A stretch of DNA of 18,124 nt from NCBI GenBank assembly GCA_023432655.1, contig JAEYUK010000247.1, positions 1 to 18,124 on the forward strand, read 5' to 3'. This DNA is from Pseudomonadota bacterium. GTDB taxonomy: Bacteria; Bdellovibrionota; Bacteriovoracia; Bacteriovoracales; Bacteriovoracaceae. Of this stretch, positions 1-6,561 are shown piece by piece. Positions within the stretch are counted from its first letter, which is position 1. Each line of letters opens with the position of its first letter. Made by a program: the position numbers and the translations under genes. The notes below the pieces were generated by a model. That model was given only the letters and a program-made list of their open reading frames with translations, searched no databases and had not been told where the DNA came from.

Positions 1-164
1 CTCCAACACAACTCGCGAAGAACGATTTTGATTTTGGTTCTCAGTCTGGCAGAAACCAGCAACAGGGAACTGATAAGCAATTCGGTTCAGAACAAAACCA
101 GCGACGTCATGAGCAAGAGCGCCGTCAGGAACTCTGGAATCTCTTTAACAAGGAAGCTGCGTAA
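1..164 (+). CDS. C-terminal tail of an upstream flagellar gene, probably FliK (5' end outside window)
   Basis: An open frame runs from the window edge (first full codon at base 3) to TAA at 162-164. It encodes about 53 residues rich in Gln, Arg and Glu and ends in ELWNLFNKEAA. The stop overlaps the flgD start in TAATG, so the two are translationally coupled. The AAGGAAG in its last codons is the flgD ribosome-binding site. Flagellar clusters of this group commonly carry the hook-length control gene fliK directly before flgD, and a Gln-rich tail fits FliK. The visible part contains no diagnostic domain, so the identification rests on position. It is partial because the window cuts it, not because it is broken. 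Confidence 0.6.
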   Translation, partial: PTQLAKNDFDFGSQSGRNQQQGTDKQFGSEQNQRRHEQERRQELWNLFNKEAA

Positions 165-1093
165 TGGCCGAAATCGGACGCCCAGTTTCTCCACAAGAGA
201 TGCAGTATAAGCAGGTCACGATGGGACCTCGTAAACTTACTGGTAATAAAAGCGAAGCTCAGATTCGTGAAGATATCATCAATAAGGCGACAGGGCGCAA
301 GCCTACGAATGAACTCTTTAAAGAGGGGCCACATAATCAAATGGGAAAAGATGAGTTTTTAAAACTCCTTACTTTCCAGCTCCAGCACCAGGATCCGATG
401 AATCCAATGGATCAAAGTAAAATGACTGGTGAACTTGCTCAGTTCTCTCAACTTGAGCAGCTTTCAAATCTTAATAAAAAGTTTGATGAAGGGAATAAGG
501 CCCAGGGAATGCAGGATAAATTTTATGCTGCTTCTTTTGTCGGTAAAAAAATTGTTACCACTGGTTCCTCCATTCATTTAAAAAATTCCGGTGACCCGGG
601 TGACGTTCTTTTCAAACTCGATGGAGATGCATCTAAAGTAATGGTGCGTATCCTGGATGAGAAGAACAACGTTATGGGTGAAATCTGGAAGGACGGTATG
701 TCTCAAGGTTCACATCAAGTCACTTGGGATGGTGTGGCCCTCGATGGTTCTCCGGCGGTGAAAGGAACTTACCGTGCTCAGGTGAAAGCTTGGGACAATA
801 TGGGGAACGAAGTCGGGACCAGAACTGAAGCCACCGGAACTGTTCAATCCGTAATGTTTGATGAAGGTGAACCTGTTCTTACAGTTAATGGTCAGAAAGT
901 TTATTTAAGAGATGTGCAGAGCTTTCATACAGCTGAATCGCAGACTCATATGCAAAATGCAGCACAGGCAGTAAATTCCGGCTTGTCGGGGCATAATGGT
1001 TCGATAAACTTAAATAACGCAGTTAATGCGAAAAGTGTTTCACCAGAGCAGGCAATGAATGCTTATTCTGACAACACAGGAATTTACGACTAA
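164..1093 (+). CDS. flgD: FlgD, flagellar hook capping/assembly protein
   Basis: 309 aa. FlgD sits at the tip of the growing hook outside the cell and guides FlgE polymerisation. The hallmark N-terminal block is at residues 61-103, with the motifs FLKLLTFQLQHQDP, NPMD and LAQFSQLEQL. The central region (about 130-240) resembles the FlgD tudor/Ig-like fold, with GEIWKDG and QVTWDG followed by GTYRAQVKAWD. The first 60 residues are a low-complexity extension, and the last 50 are Asn/Ala-rich and less conserved. The start is fixed by AAGGAAG at 150-156 and by coupling to the previous stop (TAATG). The next gene starts inside its own stop codon in the same way, so the three cistrons form one transcript. 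Confidence 0.96.
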   Translation: MAEIGRPVSPQEMQYKQVTMGPRKLTGNKSEAQIREDIINKATGRKPTNELFKEGPHNQMGKDEFLKLLTFQLQHQDPMNPMDQSKMTGELAQFSQLEQLSNLNKKFDEGNKAQGMQDKFYAASFVGKKIVTTGSSIHLKNSGDPGDVLFKLDGDASKVMVRILDEKNNVMGEIWKDGMSQGSHQVTWDGVALDGSPAVKGTYRAQVKAWDNMGNEVGTRTEATGTVQSVMFDEGEPVLTVNGQKVYLRDVQSFHTAESQTHMQNAAQAVNSGLSGHNGSINLNNAVNAKSVSPEQAMNAYSDNTGIYD

Positions 1094-1527
1094 TGAGTAA
1101 AGTTAATTCGCTTCTTATTCCTAACGTTTCATCCCTTCCTTCTGATGTCCAGAAGGCAGAGAAAGCAAACGCCCTTAAGCAAGGGGAGAAGAGTGAATTT
1201 AAGGGGCTGGTTGATCAGCTTTCTCAGCAGGATCTTCGTCAGCCGCAAGTCGGCCCGAAACAGGTTGGCCAGGATGTTAATGTTTCCACTCATGCAATGA
1301 AAAGATTGCAGGAGAGAAATATAGAGCTTGATGGAAATGAGTACATGAAGCTTAAAGAAGCGATGGGTAAGTTACGTACTAAGGGCGGTCATGACTCCCT
1401 GGTGATTACGAACAAAGCGGCCTATGTGGTCGACGTGGATAAAAACACGGTCGTAACAGCAGTGGATAGAAACAGCATGAACGAAAACGTATTTACCAAA
1501 ATCGATTCGACCATATTTATGATGTAA
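1093..1527 (+). CDS. Flagellar operon protein, TIGR02530 type
   Basis: 144 aa soluble protein. A variable N-terminal half (residues 1-60) precedes a conserved core at about 63-142: STHAMKRLQERNI, EAMGKLRTKGGHDSLV, AAYVVDVDKNTVVTAVDR and a final NVFTKIDSTIF. This core matches what I know of the TIGR02530 'flagellar operon protein' family, which lies between flgD and flgE in many bacteria and has no settled molecular role. The start ATG overlaps the flgD stop. The only possible Shine-Dalgarno (AGGA near 1078) is poorly spaced, so translation is probably coupled to flgD. The position suggests a role in hook assembly or its export, which is inference. Confidence 0.85.
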   Translation: MSKVNSLLIPNVSSLPSDVQKAEKANALKQGEKSEFKGLVDQLSQQDLRQPQVGPKQVGQDVNVSTHAMKRLQERNIELDGNEYMKLKEAMGKLRTKGGHDSLVITNKAAYVVDVDKNTVVTAVDRNSMNENVFTKIDSTIFMM

Positions 1528-1528
1528 A

Positions 1529-1548
1529 TCGACTTAGGAGTGAGTCGA
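1529..1548 (+). promoter_or_regulatory. Hairpin directly after the TIGR02530-type gene, upstream of flgE
   Basis: Arms TCGACTTA (1529-1536) and TGAGTCGA (1541-1548) pair over eight positions in RNA, with one U-G wobble, around a GGAG tetraloop. The hairpin begins one base after the upstream stop codon. No T-run follows, so it is unlikely to be a standard terminator. It could be an mRNA stability or processing element separating the assembly genes from the abundantly needed flgE. The rest of the 139-base gap (1528-1666) shows no promoter I can defend. Confidence 0.4.
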
Positions 1549-1652
1549 GAGCATAGGTAGTTTTAATATTAATTTGGATTGAGGTTGGCTGGTCCTTTTC
1601 TGGAAGCCATTGGTTGAGAGCCCGTCGTGCTCAAAACCCCTCGCCACGGTTC

Positions 1653-1660
1653 TAGGAGGG
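1653..1660 (+). promoter_or_regulatory. Ribosome-binding site that fixes the flgE start
   Basis: TAGGAGGG ends six bases before the ATG at 1667, which is ideal spacing. The same frame is open back to an ATG at 1610. The extra 19 residues would be read through this site and do not resemble FlgE, so 1667 is the start. GAGGG (1656-1660) is complementary to CCCTC at 1638-1642, so the site may be partly masked in the mRNA. Confidence 0.85.
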
Positions 1661-1666
1661 ACAGGT

Positions 1667-2950
1667 ATGAGTATTCTTTCGTCTTTTAACATCGGTGTTA
1701 CAGGTCTAAACGCTGCAGGTTCATCAATGGGTGTTATCGGTGATAACATCGCAAACGCCGGCACACATGGTTTCAAATCTTCACGCGCAGAATTCCAGGA
1801 CATGCTAGCGAACTCTCTTAAAGGGATCGACGGCGGTGACCAGATGGGGTCAGGGACAAAGCTTGCTCACATTACTCCTCAATTTACTCAGGGGACTGTT
1901 TCTCGTACTCAAAACATTACTGACCTTGCTATTAACGGTAACGGTTTCTTCGAAGTCGATGCACCATTTGGTAAAGGTTATACTCGTGACGGTGCTTTCC
2001 ACTTTGATAAAGATGGATTCATGGTTAACAGTGACGGTTACAAAGTCCAAGGTTTCATGCCGGATGAAAAAGGTAACATCACCAATAAAAAAGATGCTAT
2101 TAAATTAGGTAATACAAATATTCCGGCAACTGCAACGTCAGAAGTTACAATGAGAATGAACCTTGATTCTCGTGATGGTGTGAAAGTTTTTGATCCGGCC
2201 AATCCTGATAAAACTTCAAACTTCAATACTTCTCTTACTGTATTCGATTCTGTCGGTACTGCTCGTCTAGTGACTGTTTATTTTAATAAGCAAGCTGCTG
2301 GTGGAGCTTGGGAATATCATGCAATGGTAGATGGTAAGGATACTCCAAATGGCATTCCTGGCCAAATGGTTGAGATGGCCAATGGTCAATTGATGTTTGA
2401 TCAAAAGGGTGTTCTACAGGAAGAAATCCCTGGGCTTAACGCTTTCAACTTCAACAATGGTGCTCTTCCTGGCCAAAAAATTGCTTTCAACTTCGGTGAA
2501 TCGACAAAAGAAGGCGGCACAGGTTTAGATGCTTCTACTCAGTACGGTTCTAAATCTTCAGTTTCTCGTCATAATGCTGATGGGTCTTCTGCTGCAACAC
2601 TTGCTTCGATGTCATTCAATGATGACGGTGTTCTAACCGCTGTTTATGATAATGGCCAACAACGTGATCTAGGCCAGGTTGCTATTGCTAAATTTGAAAA
2701 CAATGAAGGTCTATTCAAAACTGGTAAGAACCTTTTCAAAGAAACTCGTAAGTCTGGTCAGGCAGCTCTTGGTAAGCCGGGTGCCGACGGTCGTGGTGAA
2801 GTTCTGGCAAAATCGATTGAGCAATCAAACGTAGATATTGCTAACGAATTTATCAGCCTAATGGCCGCTCAACGTAACTTCCAGGCCAACACCAGAACGA
2901 TCACAACATCAGACCAGATGTTACAGGAAGTTCTGAACATTAAGAGATAA
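1667..2950 (+). CDS. flgE: FlgE, flagellar hook protein
   Basis: 427 aa, the structural subunit that polymerises into the extracellular hook. The N-terminal rod/hook signature is SILSSFNIGVTGLNAAG followed by DNIANAGTHGFKSSR (residues 2-36). NGNGFFEV and TRDGAFHFDKDGF match the central hook core. The C-terminal hook domain (about 385-427) has VDIANEFISLMAAQRNFQAN and ends SDQMLQEVLNIKR. The termini form the coiled-coil core seen in axial flagellar proteins. I see no cysteine. The start is set by the strong ribosome-binding site at 1653-1660. A strong terminator follows 40 bases after the stop, so flgE is the last gene of this flagellar block. Confidence 0.97.
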   Translation: MSILSSFNIGVTGLNAAGSSMGVIGDNIANAGTHGFKSSRAEFQDMLANSLKGIDGGDQMGSGTKLAHITPQFTQGTVSRTQNITDLAINGNGFFEVDAPFGKGYTRDGAFHFDKDGFMVNSDGYKVQGFMPDEKGNITNKKDAIKLGNTNIPATATSEVTMRMNLDSRDGVKVFDPANPDKTSNFNTSLTVFDSVGTARLVTVYFNKQAAGGAWEYHAMVDGKDTPNGIPGQMVEMANGQLMFDQKGVLQEEIPGLNAFNFNNGALPGQKIAFNFGESTKEGGTGLDASTQYGSKSSVSRHNADGSSAATLASMSFNDDGVLTAVYDNGQQRDLGQVAIAKFENNEGLFKTGKNLFKETRKSGQAALGKPGADGRGEVLAKSIEQSNVDIANEFISLMAAQRNFQANTRTITTSDQMLQEVLNIKR

Positions 2951-2990
2951 TAGATAACTCTAGCTCCTAGAAACTTTTTTTCACTCCATT

Positions 2991-3024
2991 AAGGGAATCG
3001 TCTTAGGACGATTCCCTTTTTTTT
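2991..3024 (+). terminator. Strong Rho-independent terminator after flgE
   Basis: A perfect 12-bp stem (AAGGGAATCGTC at 2991-3002 with GACGATTCCCTT at 3007-3018), a TTAG loop and a run of eight T (3017-3024). It lies about 40 bases after the flgE stop and ends the flagellar transcript before the FadL-type gene. Confidence 0.95.
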
Positions 3025-3064
3025 GTCCTTCCCAACTTCCGATAGTCTTATTACGATAAGATTT

Positions 3065-4405
3065 ATGGAAAAAATTAAAACTCTCTTAAATGTTTATCTG
3101 GTTTTCTCTTCTGTCTCGGCTTTCGCAGCGGGAGGTTTTGAAAAACCGGTCCTGTGGTCGGCCAAGGCTGCCCAGCGAGGTGGGGCCTATACTTCTTCAG
3201 TGACTGGGGCCGAAGCTCTGTACTTTAACCCTGCGGGCCTTATCCAACAGGAGAAGAAAGAGTTTAGTGGTGCTTTGAGTGTGGCGAGCAATACATTAGG
3301 GGCTGCCATCATAGAGGATAATAAAGAAGTCACTAACACTCCTTTTCCCGTAACTCCTATTGCAATTATGTACGCTCAGCAGATAGACGCTCAAAGTGCT
3401 TTTGGGTTAGGCCTATACACCGTGGGCGGCCTCAATGTTGGTTTTGATAATGTGACCCTGGGTGCCTTAGGAGGCGAGTATTCTAACTTCAAGCCTGATG
3501 CCTTCTCTAAAATGATGATGATGGAAGTGGGCCTTGGTTATGCCCGTAAATTAAACTCTAATCTTTCTTTTGGCGCCACTCTGCGGGCCGACTATGTAAG
3601 GGCCGATATCGGAGATATCCAGGTGATTCGTGCTCCTGATAATACAGTGCTGGGAGTAAGCGAGGTGGCCTTTGAAGAAATGGACAGCTTTAGCCTAGGG
3701 GCCTTCATTTTAGGTCTCAAATACACTTCGGACGATGAGAAAACAGGTCTGGGAGTTAATTACCGAAGTAAGTTCAACATTGATCTTAGAGGGGATGCCA
3801 GCGGAAAAGTAGTGTATTCCAATGCTGGTGCTGGTGTTACCGGTCTTAATGCCGGACAAATTTATGAGATGAAGGGGTCTCGCACTGATTTTTCAACTTC
3901 ATTGCCTGAAGCTCTTACCTTTTCTTTTAATCGCCAGGTCACAGATAACAATACGCTCTATTTAGAATATACCTGGACTGAGTACTCAAATAATGAAGCG
4001 ATGAGAATCGATGGCACAATGACTGATCCTCTAGGGAATTCTAAACAAACGCCGGATCAGATTTTTAAATGGCATGACATGCATGATTTTAAAATCGGTT
4101 GGACTAACACTGCTATTGAAAAATGGATTTTGGGTGGAGGATATGTTTTCACTCTTCCGGTAACGAACAAAAAATTTGCCGGCTCAACCAACGCAGCTCC
4201 AGGAAACTTCCATCATTTTTACTTAGGTGCCGGACGGATGTTCAAAGATTTCCGCATCGACGGAGCCGCTGAGTATTATGAAGGTTCAGGAAAAGGAGCA
4301 TCTGCGGCCGCTCAAAATTCAGACGGAAGTATCATCAATGCCGTTAAAGGTGTTTCAAGCGCTCAAGCTTATGCCGTTACTCTTTCAGGGTCTTACTATT
4401 ATTAG
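3065..4405 (+). CDS. FadL/OmpP1/TodX-family outer-membrane channel
   Basis: 446 aa. FadL-family proteins are 14-strand beta-barrels that let hydrophobic compounds such as long-chain fatty acids cross the outer membrane. Residues 1-21 are a signal peptide with a probable Ala-x-Ala cleavage site (AFA). The FadL Asn-Pro-Ala hatch motif is visible at residues 55-57 (LYFNPAGLI) after GGAYTSSVTGAEA. The body shows alternating strands, and the chain ends in aromatic SGSYYY, as expected for a barrel-insertion signal. The frame is open to a TTG at 3023, but that codon lies in the preceding terminator, so ATG 3065 with the signal peptide is the start. No good Shine-Dalgarno is seen. A weak promoter may lie at 3023-3051 (TTGTCC, 17 bases, TCTTAT). 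The substrate cannot be read from the sequence. Confidence 0.85.
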   Translation: MEKIKTLLNVYLVFSSVSAFAAGGFEKPVLWSAKAAQRGGAYTSSVTGAEALYFNPAGLIQQEKKEFSGALSVASNTLGAAIIEDNKEVTNTPFPVTPIAIMYAQQIDAQSAFGLGLYTVGGLNVGFDNVTLGALGGEYSNFKPDAFSKMMMMEVGLGYARKLNSNLSFGATLRADYVRADIGDIQVIRAPDNTVLGVSEVAFEEMDSFSLGAFILGLKYTSDDEKTGLGVNYRSKFNIDLRGDASGKVVYSNAGAGVTGLNAGQIYEMKGSRTDFSTSLPEALTFSFNRQVTDNNTLYLEYTWTEYSNNEAMRIDGTMTDPLGNSKQTPDQIFKWHDMHDFKIGWTNTAIEKWILGGGYVFTLPVTNKKFAGSTNAAPGNFHHFYLGAGRMFKDFRIDGAAEYYEGSGKGASAAAQNSDGSIINAVKGVSSAQAYAVTLSGSYYY

Positions 4406-4406
4406 G

Positions 4407-4430
4407 GAAGTAACCTAATGAGGTTACTTC
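4407..4430 (+). terminator. Probable terminator after the FadL-type gene
   Basis: A perfect 10-bp inverted repeat, GAAGTAACCT (4407-4416) and AGGTTACTTC (4421-4430), with an AATG loop, starting two bases after the stop codon. Only a broken T-rich tail follows (TTCTATCTT), so termination may be partial. Confidence 0.5.
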
Positions 4431-4498
4431 TATCTTCGGCCAAATTTAAAAAAATTCTTGTGCGGTAGGAGTAAACTTAATTTACTAAGGAGGGACTC

Positions 4499-4690
4499 AT
4501 GAAACTGATGACCTTCGTTTTTATCTTAGGTATTACCCTGATGGGGTGTTCCCAGGAAAAAACTCCTCCCGAGCGTCAGGAAGAATTTGATTTCGACCGT
4601 GAAGAATTAGAAATTCAGCGGGAAGAAGAACAGCGAGAAAGAACCAGTAGGGCCTTCCATCAAGACGCGAAAGAGGAAGAAGTTGATTAA
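4499..4690 (+). CDS. Small acidic lipoprotein, unrecognised
   Basis: 63 aa. A short hydrophobic signal ends in the lipobox LMGC with Cys17 as the likely lipidated residue, so the mature part is about 47 residues anchored in a membrane. It is almost entirely charged: Glu/Asp/Arg-rich with a repeated EE-x-R pattern, probably one helix. I recognise no family. AAGGAGGG (4487-4494) is a very strong ribosome-binding site four bases before the ATG. A 6-bp inverted repeat (AGTAAA 4470-4475, TTTACT 4481-4486) lies just before it. The stop shares TTAA with the stop of the convergent ferredoxin gene. It is probably real given its signal, lipobox and ribosome-binding site. Confidence 0.75.
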   Translation: MKLMTFVFILGITLMGCSQEKTPPERQEEFDFDREELEIQREEEQRERTSRAFHQDAKEEEVD

Positions 4691-4917
4691 CCGTTATTGC
4701 CGATCGCCTCGACCGGACAAGCGGCCAAGGCGTTTTCAGCATCTTGAATTTCTTCGGGGGTTTGCGGCTGAAGTTTTACGAAGGCATGGCCATCGTCATC
4801 GTTCATCGCAAAGTGCTTAGGAGCTTCAACACAACAGGCATCACAAGCTATACAAGAATCATCTACGTAGTAACTACCTGGAACATTCTCTTTAAAGCGT
4901 GCTGTTTTATCTGCCAT
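4687..4917 (-). CDS. Single-cluster [4Fe-4S]-type ferredoxin
   Basis: 76 aa cytoplasmic electron carrier. Cys22-x2-Cys25-x2-Cys28 (CIACDAC) and Cys67 followed by Pro (ACPVEAIG) give the four ligands of one cluster. The layout resembles small Desulfovibrio-type monocluster ferredoxins, with an acidic surface. An additional Cys29 follows the third ligand. The redox partner cannot be told from the sequence. The start is supported by AGGAG (plus-strand 4924-4928) six bases upstream. The gene lies 25 bases after ppiD on the same strand and probably shares its transcript, although no functional link between the two is established. Its stop overlaps that of the convergent lipoprotein gene. Confidence 0.9.
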   Translation of the reverse strand: MADKTARFKENVPGSYYVDDSCIACDACCVEAPKHFAMNDDDGHAFVKLQPQTPEEIQDAENALAACPVEAIGNNG

Positions 4918-4923
4918 GTTTCA

Positions 4924-4935
4924 CTCCTGCGGGAG
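4924..4935 (-). promoter_or_regulatory. Small hairpin masking the ferredoxin ribosome-binding site
   Basis: In the ppiD-ferredoxin gap, CTCC and GGAG (4924-4927 and 4932-4935) pair around a 4-base loop, with a possible G-U extension. The arm nearer the ferredoxin gene is its Shine-Dalgarno, six bases before the ATG. The stem is short, so this could be chance. Confidence 0.3.
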
Positions 4936-4942
4936 CCACAAT

Positions 4943-6421
4943 TTATAACAAACTTTGGTTTGTGACAACCTTTGCTTTGTTATTCATTGTTTTGACGATC
5001 TCATCTCTGACTTTTCGAGAAAATTGCTGACTCTGAGAGGCTAATTCAGCTTTTAACTGCTCAGAACTTTTACTTTCTGGAGTCTTTTGCCCCACAACTT
5101 TTAGCATGAAAATGGTTCCTGGATTACCAAAATCCAGAACAGTTCCGGTGCTAGCTTTAAAGATTTGATCGGCTTCAGCTGGTGTAAGGGGCGAGGAAAC
5201 TAACGTCTGATCAAATTGATTAACATCAGTATTTTTAAAGATCTGTCCATTTACCTGCTGGGCGAGGGCTTCGGCGGCTGTGAAGTTATTATTTTCAAGT
5301 GCAGTTTTAATCTTTTCTGCAGTTGTTTTTAAAAGGCCATCGAGATCTTGAGTCTTAGTTTTTTGGATAGAAATGCGGGCCAGTTCTTCTTTAACGCTTT
5401 CAAGGGGTTTAATGTCAGCAGCTTTCTTATCTTCCACTAAAATAATGTGGTAACCAAATTGCGTTTTAATCGGCTCAGAAATCTCACCTTTTTTCATCGC
5501 AAAAGCTGCAGCTTCAAATTCTGGAACCATTCTTCCAGAAGAAAACCAACCTAGATCGCCACCGTTACTCTTACCAGTAGGATCTTGTGTTTCCTTTTCA
5601 GCGATTTCCTTGAAGTTTTTTGTAGTTACACGGGCCTTGATGGCCTTTGCTTTCTCCAAACTTTGAGCGTCGTCACCGGCGATCAAGATATGGCGGGCCT
5701 TAACCTCTTCTGGTTTTTGGTAAGTTGAAAGGTTTTCATTATAAGCCGACTCCAGGATCTTTTCAGATTCTGGTTGGGCCAGGAAGTCCTTAACTTCTTG
5801 GGCAGAAATTGAGATAAGGGGAGTTAGTGACTGTCTTGAAATCTTTACCCCTTGAACGGTTACTTGAGTGCCTTTGAACTTAATAATGTCCTGAGCATAA
5901 TTCTCTGAAACGATCAGGTTATTAAAGAGCTCATCAATTTTCTTCTGTTTAAGGTCGCTACTAACGAGTTCTTCAAATTGCGAAGGGATGTAGCCATTGG
6001 CCTGAAGCATGTTACGGTAGAGGTTGACATCAAATTGACCATTCGTTTGAAAGTAAGGCAGGTTTCTGATTTCGTTTTTGATCTCATTTAATGACACAAC
6101 GAATCCTAACTCGTCGGCAGCATTAAGGATCAATTTCTGCTGAATCAGTCCATTGAGAACCGATTGCTTAATCCCCATGTCTTCCATTTGTTTCTGGGTC
6201 ATGCCCGAACCGCCCATCATCTGGTTAAAGAATTCTACCTGACGGTTTAAAGCTGTTTGGTACTCTCTGATATTGATGGGAGTGCCATCAACCTCGGCCA
6301 CGTTCGAAGAAGTTCCCATCGAAATATTGCCGAATCCACCAAAGAGGAAGCTGGCAATAATGATGAGAAAAATGAACGTCAAAATGAAATAAGAGACTTT
6401 ACCCGCAATAGCGTTTTTCAT
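4943..6421 (-). CDS. ppiD: PpiD/SurA-type membrane-anchored peptidylprolyl isomerase
   Basis: 492 aa. PpiD-type proteins are inner-membrane foldases facing the periplasm that assist newly exported and outer-membrane proteins. One transmembrane segment lies at about residues 9-29 after a short cytoplasmic MKNAIAGK. A SurA/PpiD N-terminal chaperone region follows (about 37-190), opening AEVDGTPINIREYQ. One parvulin domain lies at about 240-335, from VKARHILI through GGDLGWFSSGRMVPEFE to FGYHIILVEDKK. The C-terminal tail is helical. It is shorter than E. coli PpiD (623 aa). AAAGGA at plus-strand 6427-6432 precedes the ATG. It is transcribed divergently from mreC, with a good promoter at 6453-6482, and the ferredoxin gene follows. 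Confidence 0.88.
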   Translation of the reverse strand: MKNAIAGKVSYFILTFIFLIIIASFLFGGFGNISMGTSSNVAEVDGTPINIREYQTALNRQVEFFNQMMGGSGMTQKQMEDMGIKQSVLNGLIQQKLILNAADELGFVVSLNEIKNEIRNLPYFQTNGQFDVNLYRNMLQANGYIPSQFEELVSSDLKQKKIDELFNNLIVSENYAQDIIKFKGTQVTVQGVKISRQSLTPLISISAQEVKDFLAQPESEKILESAYNENLSTYQKPEEVKARHILIAGDDAQSLEKAKAIKARVTTKNFKEIAEKETQDPTGKSNGGDLGWFSSGRMVPEFEAAAFAMKKGEISEPIKTQFGYHIILVEDKKAADIKPLESVKEELARISIQKTKTQDLDGLLKTTAEKIKTALENNNFTAAEALAQQVNGQIFKNTDVNQFDQTLVSSPLTPAEADQIFKASTGTVLDFGNPGTIFMLKVVGQKTPESKSSEQLKAELASQSQQFSRKVRDEIVKTMNNKAKVVTNQSLL

Positions 6422-6452
6422 GAGATTCCTTTGAACAATATAAATGCAAGTT

Positions 6453-6482
6453 ATTTTATCGGGGAAGAGCAGGTACGGTCAA
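6453..6482 (-). promoter_or_regulatory. Probable sigma-70-type promoter for ppiD
   Basis: Reading the minus strand, TTGACC (plus-strand 6477-6482) and TAAAAT (6453-6458) are separated by 18 bases, and each matches consensus at five of six positions. The transcript would start near 6446, about 25 bases before the ppiD ATG. A weaker plus-strand match (TTGAAC 6431-6436, 17 bases, TTTTAT 6454-6459) overlaps it. Confidence 0.5.
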
Positions 6483-6503
6483 AGACTTTATCTCGAAACT
6501 TGT

Positions 6504-6530
6504 TTGGCAACTGGCAGGAAATTCTTTAAT
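6504..6530 (+). promoter_or_regulatory. Possible promoter for the mreC-mreD-mrdA-rodA operon
   Basis: TTGGCA (6504-6509, five of six consensus positions) and TTTAAT (6525-6530, five of six), with a short 15-base spacer. Transcription would begin near 6537 and include the mreC ribosome-binding site TAAGGG at 6549-6554. The short spacer lowers confidence. Confidence 0.35.
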
Positions 6531-6561
6531 CTTAAGGAATAAGCAAAATAAGGGTCATCTT

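Noticed and set aside
1578..1602. Possible sigma-54 promoter (TTGGCTGG...) before flgE
   Set aside because: The -24 GG is present, but the invariant GC at -12 is missing at the correct distance for either GG.
1610..1666. Longer FlgE with an additional 19 N-terminal residues
   Set aside because: The extension reads through the ribosome-binding site at 1653-1660 and does not resemble FlgE, whereas MSILSSFNIG at 1667 is the standard start.
3023..3064. Upstream TTG start for the FadL-type gene
   Set aside because: It lies in the terminator T-run and would place 14 residues before a complete signal peptide.
4744..4965. Plus-strand frame opposite the ferredoxin gene
   Set aside because: It is antisense to a clear ferredoxin and has no recognisable features.
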